A stretch of 64,000 nucleotides of DNA from Ailanthus altissimus (GCA_946807835.1 OX327702.1:11098001-11162000), one strand, 5' to 3'. Shown: positions 36,410-48,752, numbered from the stretch's first letter. The notes: generated from the sequence alone by a model not told the origin. Translations and numbers: made by a program.

Positions 36410-37480
36410 TTAATATTTTTTTAGTAGCTTGGCGTTCCATGATTTTTTCATGACTTGTCCATCTGCCCCTTCGAGCTCGTACGCCTGTCTGATATGTATG
36501 AAGACTTTGTACGGCCTTTCCCAGATCGGGTCGAGAACTCCGTCTGCGGGATTCCTTGTGTTGAACACTACTCTTCTCAGCATTAGGTACCCCTCCTTGA
36601 ACTCTCGAGCCATAAAGTGTTTTATTATAGTACCTGGTTAACCTTTGCTGGTAGGCTGCTACTTGGATCTGGGCCTGGTCTTAAGCTATTTGACTGAGTC
36701 CAATCTCTCCCTCATAACCTCATTGTTGATAGCGTCAAAAAATTTCAGGTCTCAGTGAGTTGGGGTTACCATTTTCGCAGAAATTACCGTTTTGCTCCCA
36801 AAGGCTAACGCGAACGAGATCTCACCTGTAGATGTCTTGCTAGTTGTTCGAAGCACCCACAACACTTTGGCAGCTCTTCTACCCATGCTCTATTTCTTTC
36901 TGTTAATTTCTTTTATAGCAGCTTTTTGACCAGCTTGTTAGAAGATTCAACCTGGCTGTTAGTTTTGGGGCGTGCGGGGGAGGCAAATGACAACTGCACT
37001 CTTACCTGTTTGCAAAATGTTTTGAAGTCATTGTTGTCGAACTATTTTTCGTGGTCGGTGATAATAGTGTAAGGGATTCCGTATTGGCATATCATGTTTC
37101 TCAATACAAAATCTCGGAAACGTTTCTCCATGATTTCTTTTTACAGTGGCTCAGTCTCAATTCATTTGGTGAAGTAGTCAACCACCACAACTACATACTT
37201 ATAAGATCTATTGCCTCGGGGCAAGGGTCCATCAAGTCTAGCCCTCACTGAGCGAATGGCCAGGCCCGCTTATTATGGTCAACTCTCTTGCTGGTGCTTG
37301 GATCTTGTCGGTAAATCTTTGACATGTATTGCAACACTGAACCAGGCTTTTAGCGTCTCGTGGGGTGGTCGGCCAATAGTACCCAGTTCGAAAGACTTTG
37401 TAAACTTAGGCTTCCTTCCTTGAGTGATTATCATAAACTCCTTTATGAATTTCCTTTAGAACTTACTCTGTCTCCCCGTC
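36410..37480 (-). pseudogene. Gypsy integrase, broken
   Basis: On the minus strand several frames together show an integrase: an HHCC-type zinc-finger remnant ('CNTCQRFTD', about 37330), the core 'SYKYVVVVVDYFTK' (about 37180), 'NNDFKTFCKQ' (about 37030), 'PKTNSQVESSNK' with the core Glu (about 36950), and the C-terminal end 'VMKKSWNAKLLKKY' (36410). Frameshifts and stops separate them. It ends the pol region of the element. Confidence 0.75.
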
Positions 37481-37806
37481 TCCAGGGGTCCTAGGCACCT
37501 CATGTAGGGGTGTGAGAAACTTCTTCGGTATAACACCCCGCAGATCATTGAGTATCTGGCAGCTTGGTATTTAATTCTCTAGGCTTCTTTTTTGTCGGTC
37601 AGAATTATTTTGCTTGAAATGTAGTCATTAATAGGGTCCATTCAGTTTGATTCTGACTCGATTTGTATGATCTGTTCTTCATCCTTGGTACTGGGCTTCG
37701 ATAAGAGTTCTACAGGCACCATTCGAGGTAACCGAGTATCTTTTGCTGATACCATTCGAACGATGATGTTTGCTTGGTGATTCTCATTTTTTTAGATCAA
37801 TTCCAT

Positions 37807-38090
37807 TCATATTTCTTTGAACTGACTAGTTAGCTTCCGTAATTTTGTTAGATATACAACCATTTTTTCTTCCCTAGCCTCAAAGCTACCGTTGACTTGG
37901 TTTACTATCAAATGGGAGTCGCTTTTTACTAGCACTTCTTTTGTAACTAGCACTCGAGCTACTCTTAATCCCGCCAGGAGAGCTTTATATTCTACCTCGT
38001 TGTTCAAAGATTTGAACCTGAAGCGAGCTGCATATCTGACCTCATCTCATTCGGGGATTACGAGGACGATCCCTGCTTCACTTTCTTGCA
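37807..38090 (-). pseudogene. Second (additional) RNase H domain of the gypsy element
   Basis: 'NNEVEYKALLAGLRVARVL' followed by 'VKSDSHLIVNQVNGSFEA' is typical of the extra RNase H domain carried by Tat-lineage elements between the first RNase H and the integrase. The catalytic Glu and Asp positions are visible. The N-terminal part is damaged. Confidence 0.75.
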
Positions 38091-38289
38091 GGTTGGATGC
38101 CCGTCAATGTAGAGAAGCCATCTTTCTAAAGTCGTATCATGGGCCAGGGCATCCATCTCTTCAACCATCATTGGCTTGCGGGTGCTTTCGACTACAAAGT
38201 TGATCAGGGCGTGCCTCTTGATAGTGGTTCAGGGCTTATAGTGAATGCCGAATTCGCTTGGCTCCATGACCTACTTAACCAATCGACTG

Positions 38290-39420
38290 GATAAGTCAGG
38301 CTTGTGCATGATATGTATTAATGGTAGGTTGGTCCACACAATGATGGTGTGTACTTGGAAATAAGGCCGTAGCCTTCTTTCTGACATGGTTAGAGCTAGA
38401 GCTAACTTTTCGGGGGGAGTATCGAGTTTCTAGGCTGGTGAAGGCTTTGCTTGTATAGTGCACGGGTTTATGCACCTCTTCTTCTTCTTTGGCTAGTACC
38501 AAGATGCCTGCTCATTCTGAGACTCCCAGGTACAGTACTAATACCTTCCCTTGTACAGGGACTACTAAGTGCACCAGTTTAGAAATGTAGACCTTTAGTT
38601 GCTGAAAAGCCTATTCGTATTCTTCTGTCCACCGATTCTTCTCCTTTCTCTTTATTGCCTGGAAGAATGTGAAGCATTTTTTAGTGGCCTTGGAAATGAA
38701 CTTGTTCAGTGTCGCGATTCTTCCTATGAGCCGCTGGATCTCCTTCATAGTGCTTGGGGACTTCATTTCCAGAATGGCTAAGGCTTTATCTAGATTGGCT
38801 TTTATCCCTATCTGGCTTACCATGAAACCTAGACATTTCCCGGACCTTACCCTGAAGATACATTTTTCTGAGTTCATCTTCATCCCGTTCATCCTTAATA
38901 CCACAAAGGCTTCTCTCAGATCGGCCACATGATCCTTTGCTTTTACTGACTTGGCTATTATATCATCCACGTAGACCTCATATTCCTGCCGATTAGACTT
39001 TCGAAGAGTTTGTTCACCAATCTTTGGTTGGTAGCTCCAGTATTCTTTAACCAGAACAACATCACTTGATAGCAGTAGGTCCCCTGATGGGTGATGAACG
39101 ACGTCTTATCCTGGTCGAGGGTAAACATCGAGATCTGATTATAGCCAGAAAAAGAGTCCATAAAACTCAGTAGCTCGTGCCCAGCTGAAGCATTCATTAG
39201 CTAGTAAATCTTTGGGAGGGAGAAACTATCCTTGGGACATGCCTTATTTAGATTGATGAATTCCATACATATTCTCCACTTTCGTTGACCTTTTTTACCA
39301 TCGCCACGTTGGCCAACCAGGTAGGGTAATGGACTTCTCGGATAAAATCCACCGCCGATAGTTTCTCCACTTCTGTGGCTATAACCTAATTTCGCTCTCT
39401 GTTAAAGATTCTCTTTTTCT
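38290..39420 (-). pseudogene. Gypsy reverse transcriptase and first RNase H, broken
   Basis: Recognisable blocks on minus are 'LLSFMDSFSGYNQI' (about 39150), the catalytic 'YVDDIIAKS' (about 38950-38975), 'MKMNSEKCIFRV' (about 38870), the connection 'IQRLIGRIATLNKFISKAT' (about 38720), and RNase H with 'VHYTSKAFTSLETRYSP' (about 38430). The YVDD motif is intact, but frameshifts near 38960-39000 and elsewhere split the region. Confidence 0.8.
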
Positions 39421-39694
39421 GCTTAATTGGTCGGGATGTAGGGCTGATGGTTAGCCTATAGGCAGCAAGTTTTGGATTGATTCCAGAAATATTTTTATGG
39501 GACTAGGCAAAGACGTCTAAAAATTCTCAAACTAGCTGAGTCAGCCGTTCCTTGACCTTTGGCCTTAACTGGGTTCCTATCCTAACCACATTCTCAGGTT
39601 CCTCAGCTTTGACTCGCATGTCTTGCAATTCTTTTGCTGGCTTTGGGGATTCGTCGACTTTCTCTATTGGGTCAACGGTGGAAATACAGAACCC

Positions 39695-40150
39695 CTATCT
39701 TTCCATCATCGCGTAACAACTTCTGGCTATCTTCTGATCTCCTGACGCTATTTCAATCCTCTCCCCTACTAAGAATTTAGATTCAGGTAATGAATGGACA
39801 AGGTAGCATTCACACTTACCATAAAAAGGTGGCCCGAGGAGGATCCTATATAGGAAAAGCTGATCTGCCACCACGAATTTGGTCATTATGGTTTTCTCAT
39901 AAGGCTTTTGTCCCAAGGTGAAAGGGAGAGCCACTACCCCGACCGGCATTACACAGTTGTCTCCGAATCCTTGCAGTGGTGTTTGGGTCCCTTCCATGTA
40001 TAGGTTCTTGATTTTCAAATCATTAAAGGTTTCTTTAAAGATTATGTCGACCGAGCTGCTCAAATCGACAAATATCCTATTTATCTTCTCTCATTCACCA
40101 ACACTTCAATCACAAATGTGTCATCATGTGCATTCTCCTCTGTGAACATG
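39695..40150 (-). pseudogene. Gypsy aspartic protease region, broken
   Basis: The frame shows 'SSSVDIIFKETFNDL', 'PLQGFGDN' and 'VVADQLFLYRILLGPPF', the usual succession in plant gypsy proteases. The catalytic D-T/S-G triplet appears altered to D-L-S (codons near 40060-40070). The order gag-protease-RT on the minus strand is kept. Confidence 0.65.
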
Positions 40151-40849
40151 ATCGGCATTTCTTGCGGTAGCTTTGGTTTCTTGGCCAGAGGAGTATTATA
40201 CATAACTTGGTACGCCACCATCGAGTACTTGGAGTAATTTTTTTTGCTATTTGTTTGATTCTCTTGCCAACGTGGGTCCGCCAGAAATAATTATGATGGG
40301 GTTGGGATTCAACCCGCTGGGCTGGCTAGCGGCTGTGAGCTGTCAGTTCGCTCAAAACTCTTTCACGTACCCAATTCTTATTAAGGCGTCAACTTACTTC
40401 CTCAGCTCGGGGCACTTCTTTGTGGCAAGTTTTGGCCTCTTATGCATGCTGCACTATTTCTTTAGGTCCGTTTGCCGTTCTACTCCCTTCATTTTGAAAT
40501 TTCTATGTAACAGACCCCGACCCTGAATTGCTTCGTAGATATCTTCAGTGGCATAGCCAATGGGAGAAAATTTTCAATACGGGCCACCCTTCTCTCTCTA
40601 GTCGGAGGTTCACCATGGTTCCTCAGGCTCTGGGGCAGCCCAGGGGGTTACCTGGACAAAATCTGTTTGGCTTTTCTCTCTTGTTTTCTGGCCCATTGTT
40701 TGACGTATTATTCCTTTGGCTGTCGAGCGCACCTCGTTAGTTTATAAAATTTCCCATCTGCGGGGGACGATATTCATTGTTCGTCCTCCAGTATTTCTAC
40801 GGAGGAGGTAGGGGTCCATCTCTTTCCTTATATCTGACTTCTTCTCAAG

Positions 40850-41474
40850 GCCGGGCCTGCCCTCGAGGTAGTTCGACAATGGATCTCTTAGCCTCATCGC
40901 CTTCTTCTACTGACATGTACTTCGGTGCCTTATTATATGCCATTATGTAATACGTAATACCGCTTTTTGCTAGATGGTACCATAATTTATTCAGCCTTAG
41001 TCATGTCTTGAAGGCGTCTTAGGCAATGGGCTGGTTAAAAGCTCCCAAGGCTATCACCTCCTTGTGGAATATTCGGATAAAATTCTTGAGGCTCTCTTCT
41101 TGGCCCTATCTGATCTGCTTCAATTGCTTCGGATCTTTAACTAACTCGCATGAACCTCAAAAGTATTGTGCAAACTTATCAGTCAGCTCGTAAGACGCGA
41201 TACTGTGTTGCTTCAAGCCCCTATACTAGAGTAAAGTAGGTTCTTCTAAGTTCATATAGAAGAGTTTGCGCATTTGATCCAGCTTTAGTCCTGTAATGGA
41301 CAACAAGTCGATTATCTGATCGACATAGTGGTTGGGGTCGGTGACTCTGCTCGGGAGCCTCACGTCTCTTAGCTTGTCTGTCAGCAGTGACCTTTTCTCT
41401 ATTTTCGTCTTCTTCACGGGAAACTGATCTTTCTTCTCCTTCTCTGCCAAGAGGCTCTCCAACTTTCCCTCCAA
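40850..41474 (-). pseudogene. Gypsy gag remnant
   Basis: A charged segment 'MEGKLESLLAEKEKKDQF' and a 'RKLFYMNLEEPTLL' segment are followed, past a stop, by 'SYELTDKFAQYF' and 'QEESLKNFIRIFHKEV', blocks that resemble the retrotransposon gag family. Multiple stops are present. The N-terminal part up to about 41900 is unclear. Confidence 0.5.
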
Positions 41475-41960
41475 ATTATGGACCTTACTCTCTAGGCCTG
41501 ACTCTCCCTGTTGATACTATCACTATTTGACGAACGATTCTTTTCTCATCGCTGGCTCGAAATCTCCAGTCTCTGCATCTTCTCTATCAGGAATTGCTTG
41601 ACTTTGCATGTTTACTCTGGCCAAATCATGTTAAGTCCCCAATTCGTTCCTTCGTTCTGTCTGTTCTCGAATCTTCTTATGAGATTCCTTTCTGCCATTT
41701 TCTGCTTCTCTTTGTTCACTCCTGATTAACTCGACCATGAGCTGTCCCAGTTCTTCTCTCTCCTCCCTCAGGGTTCTTAGTTCTATTTGTATTTTAAGTG
41801 GCAACGAGTTTTCTATCCAAGGGAGAGGCCTATTCGTGTGGCCTCCATTCTTGTTTGGGTTTGAGCCTTACTTTTCGGCAACGCGATTCCTGCTAGTGGA
41901 TGACTATTCCACTATAGCCATTTGTCGTCGTCTTGGACAAAGCTTTTTGTTCTGTTCCTA

Positions 41961-41972
41961 CAGACGGCGCCA
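41961..41972 (-). promoter_or_regulatory. Primer-binding-type motif of the gypsy element
   Basis: 'tggcgccgtctg' on the minus strand lies a few bases inside the right-hand LTR. This motif commonly follows the 5' LTR of plant Ty3 elements and fixes the orientation of the element as minus. Confidence 0.6.
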
Positions 41973-41980
41973 AAAACTAT

Positions 41981-42902
41981 TGACAAAAAAAAAATAGTTC
42001 TTCGGGCCAACGAGCTTTGAATTTGTTTTGTTAGCGGGAATCAATACTTGAGCCTCGTCCTGGTTAGGTTTGCCTGTATAGGCTCGGACCTCCTCTATGC
42101 TATCAGCTATGCCAAGACCTGCAAAACGTTAACACAACTATAGTGACGGTCTTACTGAGGTGGGTTCTAGCGAAGATACTCCAATGCTAAGTCAGAAAAT
42201 ATTTTTTATAATGGGAATCTGATAAGAAAAATAGGCCAGAACGTATTTAGGATCATGGGAATCTAACATCTCTTGTTATTTTTACTGTTAATTCTTCTAA
42301 TTTTTTAGCATCATCCCTCGCTTCAATGTCTTTTTTTCATTTTTCTAGTATTGGTCTTTGGAGGTCATTTCAGGTACTCTGCCTTTGTTGTGCTTTTGAC
42401 ACACGCCAAATATCCTTTTGTTGTGTGCCTGACACATGCTGAATATTGTTTTGCAGATCTTCTTATATTATGTGTCTAATTCTGCTTATGTCACACGCCA
42501 GATATCTTTATGATATGTTAAGCATATTCTCAGCATATTCCTTAGGTCTGTCTTCACTGGTGGGTTTAGTTAGGTGTGAGGCTATGTTCGACCTGCTCGG
42601 GTCGATTTTCTATTAATCTATTCCTGTTTGGCTCAGCTGTGATCCAAGGTCTTCTCGAAGAGCTATTCTTCTGATGACTTCACTAACTGTTCCTGGTCGA
42701 CCTTGCTGAATAGGTGCTTTAAATTACCAATCAGACTTTTTGAATCTGAGCAGGTTCTTTATTGTTCAACTTTGTCAAGGCCTGACCTGATGGTTATTAC
42801 CCTAAGTCTATCTTTGGAGTGGGCTGTCTTTCAAGTAATGGTAGACCCTAAGGAAGACTATTTCACAAAAAAATATCTGATTGAATCCTTGAAGGCCAAC
42901 CT
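41981..42902 (-). repeat. 5' LTR of the gypsy element
   Basis: It aligns with the left LTR from its first bases ('tgacaaaaaa' against 'tgaccgaaaa') through 'cattccttaggtctgtctt'. It is not interrupted and so shows the empty site of solo LTR B. The outer end near 42902 is approximate. Confidence 0.65.
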
Positions 42903-42944
42903 CTTTTAGGCTTGGAGGCCTTATGATGATTTTTTTGGAAAGAC

Positions 42945-43200
42945 ATATTAAATTATTTTTTATTAAAATTAATTAAAAAAATGTAATATCATCATTTTAA
43001 TACTATTCTGTTTTAACTCTCTTATCTCATATTTAAATATTTTAATTTATGTGTTCAAATGTTTTTATTTATGTATCCAACCAATCTTATTTTCGTATCT
43101 AAACAATCATTATAAATTTTTAAATACTTTTTATTATATTTAAAAATAATAATAAAGTATAAATAAAATAATAAATAAATAAGAAAAAAATAAAAAACAT
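42945..43200. repeat. Dispersed AT-rich repeat, copy 2
   Basis: This is homologous to 24230-24480 in the same orientation and lies just outside the gypsy element. Confidence 0.45.
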
Positions 43201-43342
43201 AACATAAAACAAACAATCACTTTTGGCCGCGACCATTTGTTATTTAGAGGAAAACCCAGATTAAAAAGAGACGGAAAGGAGATTGCTTTGGTGTTTTTTT
43301 TTTTTTTTGAAGTTCTTCAGAAAGAGAGAAAGAGAAGAGAAG

Positions 43343-43984
43343 ATGGGTGAAAAAGATGATGGATTGGGTTTGAGTCTAAGATTGTTGGGATGTGCAAGAA
43401 ATGAGCAGCAACCTTCTTTGAAGTTGAATCTCATGGCTTTGTCTTCTCCACATTCCATGCAAAATCAGCATCATCATAGAAAAGCTCTTGGAATGAGCTG
43501 TTTCAATCATTTGGTATGTTATTTATAGATTACCCAGATGTTATCATTATGTTCAATATGGAATCAAGAATTTGAACTCAGATCTGTGATCTTAAGCATT
43601 TGTCATACTTACTTCATTTTCTTATTTGTCATATTTCCTTTTTCATGTACTTCTTTAGAAATGTTCTTTAAATTTGTAATTGAAATGGCTTTATAACAAG
43701 CAGTGTTATCGCCAGTTACTGATTAGATTGCCATCTATAAAATGGTGAAAAATAATTCAAAATCCATGATGAATTGCAATACAGATCGAAACTCCGATAC
43801 AAGATCATTTCTAAGACGAATAGATGTGAATCGGGCACCATCAGTGGTGGACTGCGAGGAAAAAAATGGAGTTTCATCTCCAAGTAGCACCATTTCTAGC
43901 ATAAGCGGGAAGAGGAGTGAGAGAGAACCCATTGGAGAAAAGACCGAGGCCGAGAGAGCTTCTTATTCTCCTTGTTTGCTTTAA
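43343..43984 (+). pseudogene. HD-Zip class II N-terminal fragment without homeodomain
   Basis: Exon 1 (43343-43513) starts 'MGEKDDGLGLSLRLLG', with an LxLxL (EAR-type) motif, and ends at 'gtatgt'. Exon 2 (about 43727-43984, after 'gattag') is in phase and reads 'SDTRSFLRRIDVNRAPS' and 'GVSSPSSTISSISGKRSERE', the conserved HD-ZIP_N region of class II proteins such as HAT1, HAT3 and HAT4. The frame then runs into 'YSPCLL' and stops, exactly where family members continue to the homeodomain and leucine zipper. Neither is found downstream. The joined frame would encode about 142 residues with no internal stop. It is either a truncated pseudogene or a small protein with the repression motif but no DNA-binding domain. 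The exon 2 start is uncertain. Confidence 0.75.
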
Positions 43985-44448
43985 ATTTATTTTTTTAATG
44001 TAATAATTATATTATTAATTTTTTAAAAACAAAAAAATATAAGAAAAAAGATATTTAATTTATTAATGAAAAGTTAAATTTTTAATGAGGAAATATACTT
44101 CTCATTTGTTGTGCAAGTAGAATGCTTTTTTTTTTTTATGTTTAAAATAATAATTTAATTATTTTATATAATTTTATTAATTTTTATAAAATATTTTAAA
44201 CGGTTAGATATTATTATTTATCTTTTAAAATTAAAAGTATTATTGAAATTAAATTAAACTTTAAAAATATTTACGATAATATTTTTATTAATATCTTGTA
44301 ATTGAATATGAAAAATTAGAATGAGATTTGACTTAAATTTAAACAGTATTTATGATAATATACTGTATTAAGATGGAGATGATTTTCGAACCTAGGGCCC
44401 ATTTTTTAAAATTATTAATATTTTATAGTTTAAATAAAATAAAAATAG
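43985..44448. other. AT-rich intergenic DNA after the HD-Zip fragment
   Basis: Nothing recognisable. The missing homeodomain exons of the HD-Zip gene were looked for here and not found. Confidence 0.55.
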
Positions 44449-44705
44449 AATGTATTTTAAATTAAAAAAATAGTTTTAACTCAATTGATAAAGTGTTATA
44501 ATAATTTGTCTTAGATGCGGTTCGACCTTTAGTTTGAATTTTTATATAATTAATATATTAAAGTTTATATATAATAAAATAGATTGTATTTTAAATTTAA
44601 ATCAAAAAATAATTTTAGCTCAATTGACAAAGTGGGATAATAATTTATCTTACGGTGTGAGTTCTATTGAATTGAATGTGTGATATATAAATGTATAAAT
44701 AATTT
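44449..44705 (+). repeat. Two tandem tRNA-like (SINE-type) units
   Basis: Two copies about 135 bp apart share 'gtattttaaat', then 'ttttagctcaattgataaag', then 'ataataatttgtctta' and a 'cggttcga'-type or related word. 'tagctcaattg' resembles a tRNA A box and 'ggttcga' a B box, the arrangement of tRNA-derived SINEs. No cloverleaf is formed, so they are not tRNA genes. Confidence 0.4.
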
Positions 44706-44733
44706 TAAAATTTTACTATATGTATCGAAAATA

Positions 44734-46949
44734 TGTTAACAAAATACATCAAATTTAATAAATTAAGCACATATATCACATATATGTACATGTATAATTA
44801 TTATACAAAATTTATACATAATGAACAATTATGTTAAAATAAAATGTAAATAACACTTACCTAATGAATGTAATTTAACAAAATCTTCAAGTCCTTCAAC
44901 AATCCAAGTGAAGAGCTCACTTTGAAGTGTATTCTTGAACAATTCTAGTCTATAACGATTTGGTGAGATTATGAAATTAGAATAATAACTTTGATTTAAA
45001 ATTTTCAGTAACATATATTCAAACTCTTTGAGTAAAAATATTTCTTTTTAAAATAAAGATGATAAATATTTACATATAACTCTCGTATTATTGTTGAAAA
45101 TAATTTTCATAAGATAATTATTTTTGAACAACTCTTATTTAAAATAAATATTTCTTTTCTATTTTTTTTTTATTTTAAATTGTCAATGAGAGAAAAAGAT
45201 GAAGAGAAGTTTTTCATGTTTTCAATACTTGAAAGAATAAAAACAAAACTCTCTCACTTACCTCTCCTTTACTTGGCCGAATTTTTCTCTTAAAATTGAA
45301 TGAATAAATTCAATTCATTTTTATTTTTCCAAATGATGGCTAAACAAAAACAAGTGCTCTCCTTACCATCATAATTATTAGTTTTCTACTCAATTAAATT
45401 TATCAAGCATTAGAATAATGACCACTTAAATTAATTTTTATTTAATAAATATAATTACTTTAATTATATTAGGTAATTAAATGACCAACATCTAGGCTCC
45501 TCTTTGTATAAAAAAATACAATTGCCATGGTTAATTTATTTTTAATATTATCTAATAATATAAAATTTAATTATTCAAAATAATTTTGTATAATTACTTT
45601 TATCTTACATATTTTTGTTATTAAGGTTTGTGCTAATTGCCAACATTCTGTTGATTAACAACTTTTATTAAATAATAATTAATGTACTTAATAATTAAGT
45701 CTTGATAAATACACATCATGAGGGATCCCAAAATAATTATTTAGTTTTGCTAGAATTTATTAAATCGAATTATTCAATCCAGTCCGCTATCTTAGTGCGC
45801 AATAAGTATACTTCATATTGTGAGACTCTCTAGGTCCACGTCCGGTTTTTCATATATAGCTCCTTCATACGTCCGAGAACGATGCCCCCCACATACACGT
45901 TATGAATATTATAAATCAGCGCATCAGACCAAGCAAGTTGAGGTTATAGCATTTTCGTATAATCCTTCCGTCATTTATATTCTGAAAAAGCAGAGATATA
46001 AATCATCACCGTCAAATCTCTTTTTGCTCAACCATAAACTTATCTCCAAATTTATACTTCCTTAAACAATATCCACAAACATTTTTGTGATATTTATCCA
46101 TTCGGAATATATTTTTTGAGGTTTATGCTTGTGGCCACAAGACTTCCTAAAATATAATTTTGGAGCATCAGGATATTCAACTCACTCATATAAGCTGACA
46201 GATCCCATAACTACGCATATCGGACTCCATGAGCATCTCACCAAATCCAGTGACACCCAAGGGTCAGACCATGAAAGGTTTCTGACATGTATGAAACCAA
46301 AATATGGTGGATCACTCACAAACCTACCATGAGGCTCAGGTCAAAGGATCATAAATACTACTTAACTTGGAAGACCTTCCATTGACGGCTTTATGAGATA
46401 TCTATTAGAGGTCTTCGCGAGTCTGTTCAGTACCCAGTCCTTACTGAATACCTATATCTTTATACGGGCTTCCACCAAGCTCATAGTTTACTAAGACTAA
46501 CTATCTGGATCATTATGATATAAACATATTCTAATATATATTAATGGTTTCTATTGATAGAATCGATAAAATTAGATCAGGAATATAGTATTTGAGAACA
46601 TACTTACATAATGATATTTTTTAGTACCATCTGCAAATTTTTGCAGCTACGTCATTACTAATATATTTTCAGGTCCTTATCCTACTTCAGACAAGGTTCT
46701 AACTCCTTATATTTCACTAACTCTTACAACCCACTAACTCTTAGTATCTAGTATAAATACTAGATCTGATCTAAAGGAGTTTAGATCTAATCTAAACTCC
46801 TTTAGATCATACAATATTTGAAACGTAACAAGCATCTTACTATTTAATAATTAATAATATTAACAATTTTATTAGAAATGATAATTGTATAAATAGTAAA
46901 ATTAAATATTTATATATAATGGGATGACATGTAAGCACAAATTCCAACA
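44734..46949 (-). mobile_element. 3' LTR of a Copia element, family A/B/C copy C
   Basis: This is homologous to copies A and B ('gtggccacaagactt', 'tctgttcagtacccagtcc'). Its right end is '...ttccaaca' at 46949, followed on the minus-strand side by 'gtaagtgggtgt', a polypurine-type tract, and by pol sequence. That shows it is the 3' LTR of a minus-strand element and identifies the whole LTR family as Copia. The left end (TG at 44734) is set by alignment with copy B. Confidence 0.75.
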
Positions 46950-47700
46950 ACACCCACTTACTATAGTGCCATTCATGATGATATTTAATATCCATTTACT
47001 CTATGTATTTTTCAAATACTTTAAGAGTTAAGGCTTTAGATAGTGGGTCCGCTATAATCTATAAGGATGTTTCTTAGATACTTTTATACCTCCAATAGCC
47101 AAGATACTTCTAATTATGTGGTATTAGAATCCACGTAATTATATATTTGATGTGTTTTATAGTTTTTCGGCTTGAGCAGTTACCTCGTTATTGTTGCATT
47201 TTAATGGGATAGCATTTAAAGAGTTTGAAATTATTCTAAGCTCTGCAACAAACTTGATCATCCACAGAGATTCCTTTGTAGGCTTCTTAAGCTGCAACAT
47301 ATTCTAGCTCTAAGGCAGAACCAAATGTAGACATTTAAATTGTATGTATTCTACTAACTGTGGTACTGTAGAAAAGAAATACAAAATTAGATGTAGATTG
47401 TCTATCATCCGGATTAGATTGGAAGTCTGATTCTTTGTATTCTCTCATTTGTAAATAGCTTTATCCAGAAGTTATAAACTTATCATTCATACCTCTCACG
47501 TATAACTCGATATGTTTCACGATCATTCAATAGTCGTTACCTAGATCGGACTGATGCCAACAATAACACTTACAGCCATTAAGATCCAGGTCTCGTACGT
47601 AATATGGTATACATCAAGCTATCTCTAACTGATGTATATTGTATTTTAGATATTCTAACTCTGTTATTTTCTACTTGAGGACATTTTTTCCTATAAAGAT
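46950..47700 (-). pseudogene. Copia RNase H/pol end, heavily decayed
   Basis: On minus the frame shows 'ADPLSKAL' near 47035, 'ALELEYVAA*EAYKGIS' near 47290, and 'DFQSNPDDRQSTSNFVF' near 47400. These are typical RNase H blocks of Copia pol, with many stops. The order leads into the LTR at 46949. Sequence from about 47700 to 48250 may be further internal debris but was not identified. Confidence 0.65.
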
Positions 47701-48740
47701 GAATATCATGTCTGAAAGATATATTATCTATCTCATAGTTACTAAAATTGCACATTTTCAAGACTTAGTCTATGTACGAAGATTTGGAGAATCCTATCCA
47801 TTTCTTAACTTTATCTCTATAAAACTTTATACCTAGTATATAAGAAACTTCTGCCAAATTTTTTATGAAGAATTTATTATTTGTAGAGGTCATGCCTTAT
47901 TATACCCTCATTGTAAAAGTCATTATTTGATAGCGTGTCTAAAGTAAGCTAAGACTTGATAAAGTGAACTTAGGTCCCCTATAACTGAACTATTATAATT
48001 TCTTGTCTTATGTTTGTTTATGATGATTTCTTTCTCATTTTTGATTAGATTAGAGGGTTCAACATCCCAATATATGTATCAATGCACAAGTACAAATAAA
48101 AGTTCATTGTATGGGACTAGTTTATATCCCGCTGTTAGGAGAATTAGGTTTGGGCATGTCACAAAAGACCTATCTAATCCTTATAAAGTGTTTTGGTAAT
48201 TATTTGATTTATATCAACAAACTTACATTATAAAATATTTTTTTAAAAAGTTTCATTGCATGCCTTAATAAATGATTAATCTAGCTCGGCCTATTAACAA
48301 ACCAATCATTATTCTTAAAAAAAATATAAAAAAAAATATTATTTTAATTCTTAATTTTATCAATATATACTAACTTAGTTTTCACTTGTTTAATATATAT
48401 CATATTAATTCTTGTAAGAATAAAATGATAATTGTTTAAAGACGAAAATAATAATAAAAAATAATTAATTTTTTTTTTATAAAAATTAATATAATATATA
48501 TTAAAAAAATAAAAATTAAATTAATATATTTATAAAATTAAAGATCAATGACATTTCTCCAAAAGTACAAATCTAAATGTTAAATCAGGCCCACCCAAAA
48601 TCCGGATCTAATTGTCAATAGAGCAAGTATGCAGAATCCCTCGGTTTTTTGTTCTAGTACAAGAGGCTACCCAAAATTAAAAATGTAGGCGTAGCTATCT
48701 TAGTACTACAAGTACTCGTGAAGGGGAAGCCCCTTGCACA
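47701..48740. other. Unassigned DNA upstream of the SLOW GREEN 1-like gene
   Basis: Possibly more Copia debris up to about 48250, then AT-rich low-complexity DNA to about 48540, then the proximal promoter of the next gene. No gene recognised. Confidence 0.4.
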
Positions 48741-48746
48741 CTAATC

Positions 48747-48752
48747 TATATA
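48747..48752 (+). promoter_or_regulatory. Candidate TATA box of the SLOW GREEN 1-like gene
   Basis: 'tatata' lies about 100 bp before the start codon, so a transcript starting near 48780 would have a leader of about 70 nt with CT-rich sequence. Positional inference. Confidence 0.4.

Larger units (their letters stand above)
28881..42907 (-). mobile_element. Decayed Ty3/gypsy element, Tat-type, minus strand
   Basis: Homologous LTRs at the left (28881-29140 plus 31331 to about 32110) and right (41981 to about 42902) share 'gcaaaacgttaacacaa' and 'aacatctcttgttattttt'. The order on the minus strand is: 5' LTR (right), 'tggcgccgtctg' primer-binding-type motif (41972-41961), gag, protease, RT, RNase H, a second RNase H, integrase, a long 3' region, 3' LTR (left). 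A second RNase H and a long 3' region point to the Tat lineage. All coding parts are broken. CTTTT flanks the left LTR (28876-28880) and occurs at 42903-42907, a possible TSD, though the right end lacks the canonical CA. Confidence 0.8.
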
